Shown here piece after piece: positions 1 through 5,879 of a DNA stretch of 6,430 nucleotides. Position numbers and translations under genes: made by a program. Under the pieces are notes generated by a model. That model was not told where the DNA came from. It saw only the letters and a program-made list of their open reading frames with translations, and searched no databases. Origin of the DNA: a bacterium (lineage in GTDB: Bacteria; Chloroflexota; Dormibacteria; UBA8260; Bog-877); NCBI GenBank assembly GCA_021791455.1, contig JAJYWM010000046.1, positions 1 through 6,430 on the forward strand. The letters run 5' to 3'. Every line of letters starts with the position of its first letter. Within the stretch, counting starts at the first letter, position 1.

Positions 1-158
1 CGGGCCCGGCCCACCGCGGCGACGCAAGCGCCGAGGACGCCGGAGCGGGCGAGCGCCTCCCGCACGCGGGGGCTCTGATGAGAGATCACGTCTCGTTGCA
101 TATCCACCAGAACGAGGGCACTGCCCTCGTCACGCGGGGACCGCACCGTCTCACTCAT
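1..158 (-). CDS. Isochorismatase-family cysteine hydrolase, N-terminal part (cut by window edge)
   Basis: The first 52 codons of a gene that continues beyond position 1. It starts at an ATG at 156-158 and begins MSETVRSPRD. Residues 14-21 read ALVLVDMQ, the opening beta strand of the isochorismatase-like hydrolase family. In that family the Asp of the (I/V)DMQ motif (D19 here) is one of the catalytic Asp-Lys-Cys triad; the Lys and Cys would lie outside the window. The start is backed by a GGAGG at 168-172, nine bases upstream. The gene follows the CoA-transferase by 52 bases on the same strand, so it is probably the last visible member of the operon. Family members include nicotinamidases, maleamate and ureidoacrylate amidohydrolases, biuret hydrolases and isochorismatases. 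The fragment is too short to choose. An amide-cleaving step feeding the CoA enzymes is inference only. Confidence 0.82.
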   Translation of the reverse strand, partial: MSETVRSPRDEGSALVLVDMQRDVISHQSPRVREALARSGVLGACVAAVGRA

Positions 159-167
159 CGCCGGCCA

Positions 168-172
168 CCTCC
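168..172 (-). promoter_or_regulatory. Ribosome binding site of the isochorismatase-family gene
   Basis: GGAGG on the minus strand, nine bases before the ATG at 156-158. It supports this start for the partial gene, which is not otherwise confirmed because most of its length lies outside the window. Confidence 0.6.
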
Positions 173-210
173 AACAGGGGCGCCCTCCGCTCGTTCCCGC
201 AGCCAGCCGC

Positions 211-1431
211 TCACGGGTTCGAGCTGTTGCCGCTACCAACGACCCCGGTCCGCACCAGCTCTCCGACCTCATCGGCGGACATCCGCAGGACCTCCGACAG
301 AACGGCCTCCGTATGTTCTCCCAAGTCTGGTGGTGGAAGTCTGGTCCCGGCCCCGGGAAAGCCCAGAACCGGATAGCCTGCCGCACGAACCTCCGGAGCC
401 GCCCGGTGGCCCACTCCCCAGAGCAGACCTCGCTCCTCGACCTGGTGGCTGGCCATGGCTTTCGAAACCCCCCACATCGGGCCGAAGGGAACGTCCAGAC
501 GTTCCAGTGCCTCGGAGATCTCTTCGGTGGACATGGTACTCAGGATCGAGCCAATGATGGCCTCAAGCTCCGTCCTGTTGTCGCGACGCCTGGTGGCGGT
601 GCTGAAGCGCGCGTCCTCAGCCAGGTTCTCCTGCCCAATGGCGCTGCAGAAGCGGAGCCAGAAGCCCTGGTTGAAGGCTGCGATGGTCACATAGCCATCG
701 GCCGTCGCGAATGTACCCCCGGGGACCATGGATGGGTGGCCCGAGCCCTGCGGGCCCGGATCGACCCCTGTGGTCTGGACCAGGGTGATGTAGTAAGCCA
801 GCATTGTGAACAAGGAGTCGAACATCCCCACATCGAGGGTGGCGCCGATCCCATCCATGTGGCGGCGGTATAGCGCGGCCCCAATGGCCTGAGCCGCGTA
901 CAATCCGGACACCAAGTCGCCGATCGAAACCCCTGCCCGCACGGGGCGCCCCCCGGGCTCACCGGTAACGCTCATGATGCCCGCCATCGACTGGATAATC
1001 ACGTCGAAGGCGGCACGATCCTTCAACTGGGAATCGACGCCGAACCCAGTGAGGCTACAGTACACCAGCCCGGGATTCCGCTCGCGCAGGGCCTCCGCAC
1101 CGAGGCCATAGCGATCCAGAACGCCTGGCCGGAAATTGTGGACGAATACGTCTGCCTGTCCTGCGAGGCCTTGAATAAGGGACGCGCCACGCGGTTCCTT
1201 CAGATCGATGGCCACGCTACGCTTGTTGCGGTTCACCGCCAGGAAGTAGTGGCTGACTCCGTTGACGAGCGGCGGCGTGCCCCGGGTCGTGTCCCCACGA
1301 CCAGGCTTTTCGATCTTCCAGACGTCCGCTCCCAGATCTCCCAGGATCATCGTAGCGAACGGGCCGGCCAGAACATGGGTGAGGTCAACAACCCGAACCC
1401 CGCTGAACGGAAGGGCCGTGGGCTGCGGCAT
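211..1431 (-). CDS. Class III CoA-transferase (CaiB/BaiF family)
   Basis: A full-length family III CoA-transferase of 406 residues, close to the usual size of about 400. These cytosolic enzymes move CoA from one acyl-CoA to a free acid through an aspartyl intermediate. The N-terminus has the family signature: GVRVVDLTHVLAGPFATMIL, then LGADVWKIEKPGRGD, then NRNKRSVAIDLK. The FRPGVLDRYGLG and YCSLTGFG motifs follow. The expected catalytic Asp is in SIGDLVSGLYAAQAI, about residue 172. The C-terminal half has DGYVTIAAFNQGFW and the PFGPM segment typical of the family. The start is either ATG at 1431 or GTG at 1434. ATG is preferred because GGGGGA (1437-1442) sits five bases before it. It overlaps the stop of the upstream ligase gene, so translation is probably coupled. 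The CoA donor and acceptor cannot be told from sequence; succinyl-CoA as donor is plausible given the adjacent SucCD-like pair. Confidence 0.93.
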   Translation of the reverse strand: MPQPTALPFSGVRVVDLTHVLAGPFATMILGDLGADVWKIEKPGRGDTTRGTPPLVNGVSHYFLAVNRNKRSVAIDLKEPRGASLIQGLAGQADVFVHNFRPGVLDRYGLGAEALRERNPGLVYCSLTGFGVDSQLKDRAAFDVIIQSMAGIMSVTGEPGGRPVRAGVSIGDLVSGLYAAQAIGAALYRRHMDGIGATLDVGMFDSLFTMLAYYITLVQTTGVDPGPQGSGHPSMVPGGTFATADGYVTIAAFNQGFWLRFCSAIGQENLAEDARFSTATRRRDNRTELEAIIGSILSTMSTEEISEALERLDVPFGPMWGVSKAMASHQVEERGLLWGVGHRAAPEVRAAGYPVLGFPGAGTRLPPPDLGEHTEAVLSEVLRMSADEVGELVRTGVVGSGNSSNP

Positions 1432-2327
1432 CACATTCCCCCGTGTTGGCCAGAATTCAGCGCCGCGTTGACCGCAGGCGCGATTTCAGCCAATCTGGTC
1501 GCCACCGAGATGCCCGAAGCTTCCAGAGCCGCACGCTTGGCGCGGACGGTCTCCCGGTCAGAGAACACAATTGCCCCTGCATGACCAAGTTTGCGCCCCG
1601 CGGGAGCCGACTCACCAACTAGGTATGCCACTACCGGAGTGGTGATCGAGCCATCCCGCACGCAGGCCGCCACCTCGTACTCCTCCACCCCACCTACCTC
1701 GCCTAGCACCAGGATCACGGTGGTCTCGGCATCTCGGTCCAACATCCCCACCGCATCCAGCATGGTCAGACCCGTAATGGGATCGCCCCCAACGCCGATC
1801 ACCGTCGACTGACCCAAGCCCTGACTTGTTAGTCGAAGGCTCACCTCATACGACAACGAGCCACTGCGCGACACGACGCCGACCGGCCCCTCGGTGTAGC
1901 AGTGCGTTGGCATGAACCCGGCCTTGGCCCGGCCGGGCGAGATGATGCCAGGCGTGTTCGGACCCACCAGAGTGGTGCTGCTACCGCGGAGTAGGGACTT
2001 CAGCATCAGGACATCGCTCACAGGTACTGGATCCGCAACCCAGACAGCAACGGCGATCCCTGCGGCCTCTGCCTCCCTCACAGCGTCACTCCCGTTGGGT
2101 AGCCCAGGCACCAAGATCACCGAGGTGTTGGCGCCGGTCTCGTGCACGGCGTCGGACACAAAATCAAACACCGGGCAGCCGCTGAGCGTTTCGCCACCGT
2201 GCCCCGGCGACACCCCGGCAACGGCTGACGCGCCGAAGTGCTCAAGGTCTTCGACCATCCGGCGCCCGCGCCTCCCGGTGACGCCCTGAATCACCAGCCG
2301 TGTGTCGCGACCAATGAGGACGCTCAC
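1431..2327 (-). CDS. Succinyl-CoA-synthetase-like acyl-CoA ligase, alpha subunit (SucD-like)
   Basis: 298 residues, collinear with SucD (289 in E. coli). This subunit binds CoA and carries the phosphohistidine of ADP-forming acyl-CoA synthetases. An N-terminal Rossmann CoA-binding domain opens with TRLVIQGVTGRRG (residues 9-21) and continues through GVSPGHGG (38-45). Then follow VGPNTPGIISPG (121-132), VGVVSRSGSLSYE (149-161), GQSTVIGVGGDPITG (172-186) and LGEVGG (208-213). The active-site histidine is conserved in GRKLGHAGAI (H249). Two points differ from SucD. The Cys of the GPNC motif is Thr (T125), and two extra Arg follow the CoA-binding loop. The gene starts at GTG 2327 and overlaps the beta-subunit stop by four bases (GTGA), as expected for subunits made in equal amounts. 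The acid substrate is unknown; succinate, malate, itaconate or another short dicarboxylate are possibilities. Confidence 0.92.
   Translation of the reverse strand: MSVLIGRDTRLVIQGVTGRRGRRMVEDLEHFGASAVAGVSPGHGGETLSGCPVFDFVSDAVHETGANTSVILVPGLPNGSDAVREAEAAGIAVAVWVADPVPVSDVLMLKSLLRGSSTTLVGPNTPGIISPGRAKAGFMPTHCYTEGPVGVVSRSGSLSYEVSLRLTSQGLGQSTVIGVGGDPITGLTMLDAVGMLDRDAETTVILVLGEVGGVEEYEVAACVRDGSITTPVVAYLVGESAPAGRKLGHAGAIVFSDRETVRAKRAALEASGISVATRLAEIAPAVNAALNSGQHGGM
1437..1442 (-). promoter_or_regulatory. Ribosome binding site at the ligase alpha / CoA-transferase junction
   Basis: GGGGGA on the minus strand lies inside the last codons of the alpha-subunit gene and five bases before ATG 1431. The junction reads ATGTGATG, so the TGA stop shares a base with the next ATG and overlaps the alternative GTG start by the usual four-base arrangement. 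Confidence 0.5.
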
Positions 2328-3463
2328 CGCCGGACTGGCTCCGCCAGCAACGCGTCGGCCACCATGGCCTCGAGACTCTGGTAGCTACGGAGACCCGAGG
2401 CGGTGAGGATCTCGCGCGCCCGGTCAGCTCCAGTCCCCTCCAACCGGATTAGCACCGGCTTGCTGAGGTCCCGACCCGAGATCAGGTCAACGAAAATCGG
2501 CGCCACCTCGTCCACGGCGGTACCGCCACCAACGATATTGACGAGCACAGTTCGTGTTCGCGGGTCGTCAAACAAGTACTGAAGAGCCGTGGCGTACCCA
2601 CCCGCAGTCGGGTTCTGACTACAGTCCAAGAAGCACCGCGGGCGGCCCCCGCTCTGGGCGATCAGGTCGATGGCCGCCATTGTCATGCCCGCTCCGCCGC
2701 TGATCAGCCCGATGTCTCCATCGAGGCCCACGTACTCGATTCCATGCTCGAGCCGCAGGCGAACCTCGTCCGAGGAGTCGACTAAAGCGCCCGCCACCGC
2801 CGAAAGATCGGCTCGCCGGGGGACGGCATTATCGTCGATGATCATCTTCGCGTCGAGGGCGATCAACCCACCGTCAGATGTCAACGCCAGTGGGTTGATC
2901 TCGATGAGCCGGCACTCCTCGCGGCAGAAGGCATCGTGTAACCCCCGTAACGCAGCGGCCACAGCGGCCTCCGCGGGACCGCTCACCCCCCAGACACGAG
3001 CCACCAGCCTCGCCTGGTATGCCGCAACGGTTACCTCAAACGGGATGGGAATGCGGACCCGGTCCTCCGCCTCGCCCTCGACCCGCTGTCCGCCATGCCG
3101 AGATGCGAGGATCGTTCGCTGCCGGAGCTCCGGGTCAATTAGCTCACTAAGATAGAGTTCCGCATCGATCTCCAAGGCTTCCTCGACGAGGCATGGCACC
3201 GTGGTGCCCTTAGTCCCGCTCGCCTGAAGCGTGGCTTGGATCTGCTCCCAAGCAGCCAGCGCGGCCCTAGCGTGTCCAGCCTTCACCACGAGGCCCCGAT
3301 CCCCGCGATGCCACTCTCGGATCTGTGCCTTGACGAACACGGGCAGCTGTAGTGCTACCAGGGCGGAGCGCACGTCCTGCTCGGTCCTGCAGAGCAAACC
3401 CCTTGGGGTGTCAAAGCCGAAACGGCTGAGAATTTCCTTCGCTTGCCACTCGTGCAATTGCAC
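2324..3463 (-). CDS. Succinyl-CoA-synthetase-like acyl-CoA ligase, beta subunit (SucC-like, ATP-grasp)
   Basis: 379 residues against 388 for E. coli SucC. It begins MQLHEWQAKEILSRFGFDTP, the standard SucC opening, followed by the ATP-grasp domain. VKAQ (44-47) supplies the nucleotide-binding Lys (K45). EEALEIDAELYLSELID is the central ATP-grasp strand region. The metal-binding Asn and Asp are present in EINPLAL (N190) and LDAKMIIDDNA (D204), with the 14-residue spacing of E. coli N199 and D213. The C-terminal flavodoxin-like domain has SGGAGMTMAAIDLI (255-268), VNIVGGGTAVDEVAP and IRLEGTGADRAREIL. Two loops depart from SucC: the GGRGK nucleotide loop is replaced by EWHRGDRG, and FLDVGGGA becomes FLDCSQNPTAGG. 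The start is GTG 3463; an in-frame TGA at 3470-3472 rules out an earlier start. The gene follows the enoyl-CoA hydratase by 19 bases. It is probably a paralogue with a substrate other than succinate, or with altered specificity. Confidence 0.92.
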   Translation of the reverse strand: MQLHEWQAKEILSRFGFDTPRGLLCRTEQDVRSALVALQLPVFVKAQIREWHRGDRGLVVKAGHARAALAAWEQIQATLQASGTKGTTVPCLVEEALEIDAELYLSELIDPELRQRTILASRHGGQRVEGEAEDRVRIPIPFEVTVAAYQARLVARVWGVSGPAEAAVAAALRGLHDAFCREECRLIEINPLALTSDGGLIALDAKMIIDDNAVPRRADLSAVAGALVDSSDEVRLRLEHGIEYVGLDGDIGLISGGAGMTMAAIDLIAQSGGRPRCFLDCSQNPTAGGYATALQYLFDDPRTRTVLVNIVGGGTAVDEVAPIFVDLISGRDLSKPVLIRLEGTGADRAREILTASGLRSYQSLEAMVADALLAEPVRR

Positions 3464-3482
3464 TATTGGTCAACGCTCCCGA

Positions 3483-4271
3483 TCATGGTAGGTCTTGAAA
3501 CACGGCTGCCCGCCCCTCATTGAATGCTGTGACCCCCTCTTCGCGGTCGGAATGCACGACAGTACCTTCGTAAACGGGCAAGGCCGCCTCGATCGCTGCT
3601 TCGAGGTTGGCATCCAGGCCGACCCGCAGGGCGCGGCGGGCTGCCCAAACAGCTTGCGGCGAATTTGCAGCGATTCGGGTCGCATATGCCAGCGCGACGT
3701 CCATCAGCGCTTCGGCGGGGGTCACTTCCACGACCAGCCCGAGCTCGGCCGCCCGCCCAGAACCGATGGTGTCACCCGTCATCAGCATGGCAAGGGCGGT
3801 GGTACGCGGGACCAGCCGCGGCAGAAGCTGCGTACCGCCAACACCGGGGATGAGTCCCCGCTTGACCTCAGGGAGTCCAAACGACGCACTCTCGGCCGCG
3901 ACCACGAAGTCGCAGCTCATCGCGAGCTCGCAGCCCCCGCCCAAGGCGTACCCATTCACCGCGGCGATGACGGGTCGCCGTGACTCCCGGATGGCCCTGT
4001 GCGCCCGTTCAAAGATCCGGTGCTGGGCATGCCATTGGATCTCCGTCATGCCACGACGCTCTTTCAGGTCCGCACCCACGCAGAAAGCGCGCTGCCCGGT
4101 GCCGGTGAGGATGATGCATCGCACCGCGGAGGCATCCTGCACCCCCTCAACGGCGTGGAGGAGGTCTAAGCCCAGCTGAGTATCAAAGGCATTCAGACGG
4201 TCGGGACGGTTGAGGGTGAAAACCACCACCCGCCCGTCCAGTTTGTGGTCGATGAGCAGTCGTTCAGTCAC
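3483..4271 (-). CDS. Enoyl-CoA hydratase (crotonase family)
   Basis: 262 residues, the normal size of a single-domain crotonase. It adds water across the C2-C3 double bond of a trans-enoyl-CoA in the cytosol. The fold is complete: VVVFTLNRPDRLNAFD (15-30), the oxyanion segment AFCVGADLKE (62-71), and IAAVNGYALGGGCELAMSCD (102-121), then ASFGLPEVKRGLIPGVGGTQ (129-148). Both catalytic glutamates of true hydratases are present, E115 in GGGCELA and E135 in LPEVKRG. Their 20-residue spacing matches Glu144 and Glu164 of rat mitochondrial hydratase, so hydratase activity is more likely than one of the other crotonase chemistries. Translation starts at GTG 4271, 24 bases after the MaoC-like gene; no strong ribosome site is visible there, so reinitiation after the upstream stop is possible. 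The chain length and substrate are not readable. Confidence 0.94.
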   Translation of the reverse strand: MTERLLIDHKLDGRVVVFTLNRPDRLNAFDTQLGLDLLHAVEGVQDASAVRCIILTGTGQRAFCVGADLKERRGMTEIQWHAQHRIFERAHRAIRESRRPVIAAVNGYALGGGCELAMSCDFVVAAESASFGLPEVKRGLIPGVGGTQLLPRLVPRTTALAMLMTGDTIGSGRAAELGLVVEVTPAEALMDVALAYATRIAANSPQAVWAARRALRVGLDANLEAAIEAALPVYEGTVVHSDREEGVTAFNEGRAAVFQDLP

Positions 4272-4295
4272 GGCTGCGCGGCACCGCGTTCGGCA

Positions 4296-5507
4296 TCAGC
4301 GAACCACCGGTAGGTCAAGGTTCAGCCCGCTGCCGTCCTGCGCAACCTTGTGGTCCACGCTGCGGGAGGGCAGGATCACTGTGGCCATGCCCGGAGTAGT
4401 GATCTCACCGCGCTGGTTTTCGCCCCAGATGTCCAGGTCGACCAGGGCATACCCGTCCTTGTGGTACTTCTTGGCAACCCGCCCCTTGCACCAAGTGGTG
4501 TCACCCATCACGTTGAAGCGGCGCCACTCGGACCGGACTCGCTTCAAGACTCCCGTGTCGCCCATCCAGTTTGTCACCATGGACGTCATCCACGCGTGAC
4601 GCTGGGGCCCGTAGTCATAGGTTCCTGGCACACCTACCGCTTGAGCCGTGGAATCGCGGTGGTGGCCGATCCCCGTGTACTCGACCCCACCCCCGGCCTC
4701 CGGGTTCCGGAAGAAGTGATCCGGATGCCGCACTGCGGTTCGCAGCAGCACACCGTGTGTGTGCCCGCGGCCCGAAGCGACCAGGAACCCCATCGTATCC
4801 ATGAGCGAGAGCGGGCCCCGGACAATGGGGGTCAGTTCCTGCCCCACGACGACGTCCTGCCAGTACCGTGGCTGGCCGCCGCGGACGTTGTCCGGCTCGG
4901 ACAGCGCCGCATCCTCTATCTTGTGAAGTTCTTCGGTGCTGTAGGTGTACTGCGTGATTGCGCTGTACTTGCCTCGCTCACGGGCTGCCCGACGCTCGTG
5001 ACGAGCACACCACCCGAGGGCTCGTGCGACTAGCTCGTCGCGCTGGTTGTAGAACGAGGCCTCAACGTACTGCAGCACCATCCGGCCAGAGAACTGGCCC
5101 AGCTTATCCTCCACGCCTACAACCCGCTCGAGGGCCCCAATGCGGTCACCCGGGCGGATGTTGCGGAACACCTCCCAGTCGTTGCCTGCGCCGAACCCGT
5201 GCACCCCCGGGAGTCCCCAGCGGGTGCGCCCGATCCACCCGTAAGCCATCGGGAACATAGGATGCCCCACCTGAGAGGCGAGATGGGTCTGGCGGCCGTA
5301 CTCCGCCTCTCGGTACAGTGGATTGAGGTCGCCGATACCGTTGCACCAGTTCCGAAGCGTGTCGGGCGTGGCGTCTTGGAGGTAGGGCCCCTCAGGACGC
5401 AGGACCATTCCGATCATTTCGCGGGCTTTCGCAATCCCTGCGTCGGTGATCTTAGCTTCCGATGGGTGGTCCGACTCCACTACCAACGTGTGTTCCGAAT
5501 CCGTCAT
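4296..5507 (-). CDS. MaoC/FAS1-type double hot-dog acyl-CoA dehydratase or hydratase
   Basis: 403 residues from the ATG at 5507. The N-terminal half is a FAS1-type dehydratase (MaoC N-terminal) hot dog with IGDLNPLYREAEYG at about residues 58-71, FRNIRPGDRI and GRMVLQYVEASFYNQRDELV. The C-terminal half is a second hot dog with HHRDSTAQAVGVPGTYDYG (282-300), then TNWMGDTGVLKRV, which is typical of the catalytic half of this family. Such proteins hydrate or dehydrate acyl-CoA thioesters; some relatives act on mesaconyl-CoA-like branched dicarboxylyl-CoAs. In the N-terminal half the hydratase-2 motif GDxNPxH has Tyr in place of His, so catalysis may rest on the HxD (H283, D285) of the C-terminal half. 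A longer frame reaches 5567, but GGAGG six bases before ATG 5507 marks this start. It is the first gene after the promoter. Exact substrate is unknown. Confidence 0.88.
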   Translation of the reverse strand: MTDSEHTLVVESDHPSEAKITDAGIAKAREMIGMVLRPEGPYLQDATPDTLRNWCNGIGDLNPLYREAEYGRQTHLASQVGHPMFPMAYGWIGRTRWGLPGVHGFGAGNDWEVFRNIRPGDRIGALERVVGVEDKLGQFSGRMVLQYVEASFYNQRDELVARALGWCARHERRAARERGKYSAITQYTYSTEELHKIEDAALSEPDNVRGGQPRYWQDVVVGQELTPIVRGPLSLMDTMGFLVASGRGHTHGVLLRTAVRHPDHFFRNPEAGGGVEYTGIGHHRDSTAQAVGVPGTYDYGPQRHAWMTSMVTNWMGDTGVLKRVRSEWRRFNVMGDTTWCKGRVAKKYHKDGYALVDLDIWGENQRGEITTPGMATVILPSRSVDHKVAQDGSGLNLDLPVVR

Positions 5508-5513
5508 TTCGCG

Positions 5514-5518
5514 CCTCC
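5514..5518 (-). promoter_or_regulatory. Ribosome binding site deciding the start of the MaoC-like gene
   Basis: GGAGG on the minus strand, followed by six bases (CGCGAA) and ATG 5507. This is the best ribosome site in the operon and makes 5507 preferable to the in-frame ATG at 5567. The 20 extra residues of the longer form also do not look like part of the family. Confidence 0.75.
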
Positions 5519-5563
5519 ACCGGGCAAGTACTGGACTGTCGTGCCACGGCTGCTCTGAGCGGG

Positions 5564-5576
5564 GCAATGCGGTTGC
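5564..5576 (-). repeat. Small inverted repeat in the operon leader
   Basis: GCAA-5-TTGC on the minus strand, inside the predicted untranslated leader. It is flanked by a longer-range pair, GTACTG (5578-5583) and CAGTAC (5528-5533), that could enclose it. The arms are short, there is no recognisable riboswitch or attenuator peptide, and no U tract follows, so this is weak structure only. Confidence 0.25.
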
Positions 5577-5609
5577 ACAGTACGAGACGGCCGTTGCGTA
5601 ATAAGCGGA

Positions 5610-5638
5610 ATCTTAGCTCAACCAGGTGGGCGTGTCAA
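5610..5638 (-). promoter_or_regulatory. Sigma70-type promoter of the acyl-CoA operon
   Basis: On the minus strand, TTGACA (5633-5638) is followed by exactly 17 bases and TAAGAT (5610-5615). The -35 is a perfect consensus and the -10 matches four or five of six positions by the usual TATAAT scheme. Transcription would begin near 5603, giving a leader of about 95 bases before ATG 5507. Orientation and position fit the six-gene operon. The -10 overlaps a small inverted repeat, TAAG-6-CTTA (5602-5615 region), where a repressor could compete with polymerase; that is inference. Confidence 0.72.
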
Positions 5639-5668
5639 GGGTCTGCATTGCCTCTGTGTCTGGCTCCG

Positions 5669-5682
5669 ATGACCACGGTCAT
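5669..5682. promoter_or_regulatory. Dyad upstream of the promoter, candidate operator
   Basis: ATGACC-AC-GGTCAT: two perfect six-base arms around a two-base centre, about 30 bases upstream of the -35 hexamer. Outside one mismatch the next pair (C and G) also matches. Size and placement suit a dimeric regulator of the GntR, TetR or MarR kind acting from upstream, but no regulator gene is present in the window to link it to. Confidence 0.4.
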
Positions 5683-5841
5683 GGCCAAAGTCGGGAGAGT
5701 TGAGGAGGACTTAGGCGAGTCGGGAGGGGGCCACCTTCGGGCTGGCCTGCACTGGAAGGATGAGGACTGCTCCGGTGAGGGTGGCGGGTCGCCGTTAGCA
5801 GGGCGAGAGGGTCTCACGGGCGAACCTGCCCGTCGCCTCCG

Positions 5842-5856
5842 GCCGGCGGGGCCGGC
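5842..5856. repeat. GC-rich hairpin
   Basis: GCCGGC-GGG-GCCGGC, two six-base arms around three bases. No T tract follows on either strand, so it is not a typical intrinsic terminator. It lies just past the end of the transposase remnant and could be a decayed element end or a stem limiting read-through from the right. Confidence 0.4.
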
Positions 5857-5879
5857 TGACGTGGTAGGGCGGTAGAGGC

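Larger units (their letters stand above)
5640..5879. other. Intergenic stretch between promoter and transposase remnant
   Basis: About 240 bases in which no credible gene is seen on either strand; the open frames crossing it have no recognisable family motifs and no convincing ribosome site. It holds the dyad at 5669-5682 and the GC-rich hairpin at 5842-5856. No clear terminal inverted repeat of the neighbouring transposase remnant could be recognised by eye. Confidence 0.5.

Noticed and set aside
78..557. Plus-strand open frame of 159 codons at the left end
   Set aside because: Its product is Pro/Arg/Ser-rich without family motifs and is antisense to the hydrolase and CoA-transferase genes.
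3495..4179. Two overlapping plus-strand open frames of 162 and 190 codons
   Set aside because: Both are antisense to the enoyl-CoA hydratase, whose motifs are complete, and neither has a family signature.
4350..5033. Long plus-strand open frame of 227 codons
   Set aside because: It lies wholly antisense to the MaoC-like gene, has no recognisable motifs, and is the expected by-product of GC-rich codon use on the other strand.
5508..5567. Twenty-residue N-terminal extension of the MaoC-like protein
   Set aside because: The GGAGG at 5514-5518 sits correctly for ATG 5507. The extension covers that site and has no family similarity that I can see.
5842..5856. Intrinsic terminator
   Set aside because: The stem is strong but no run of T follows it on either strand.
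5462..5875. Plus-strand open frame of 137 codons across the promoter region
   Set aside because: It has no recognisable domain, runs through the promoter and leader of the operon, and has no good ribosome site.
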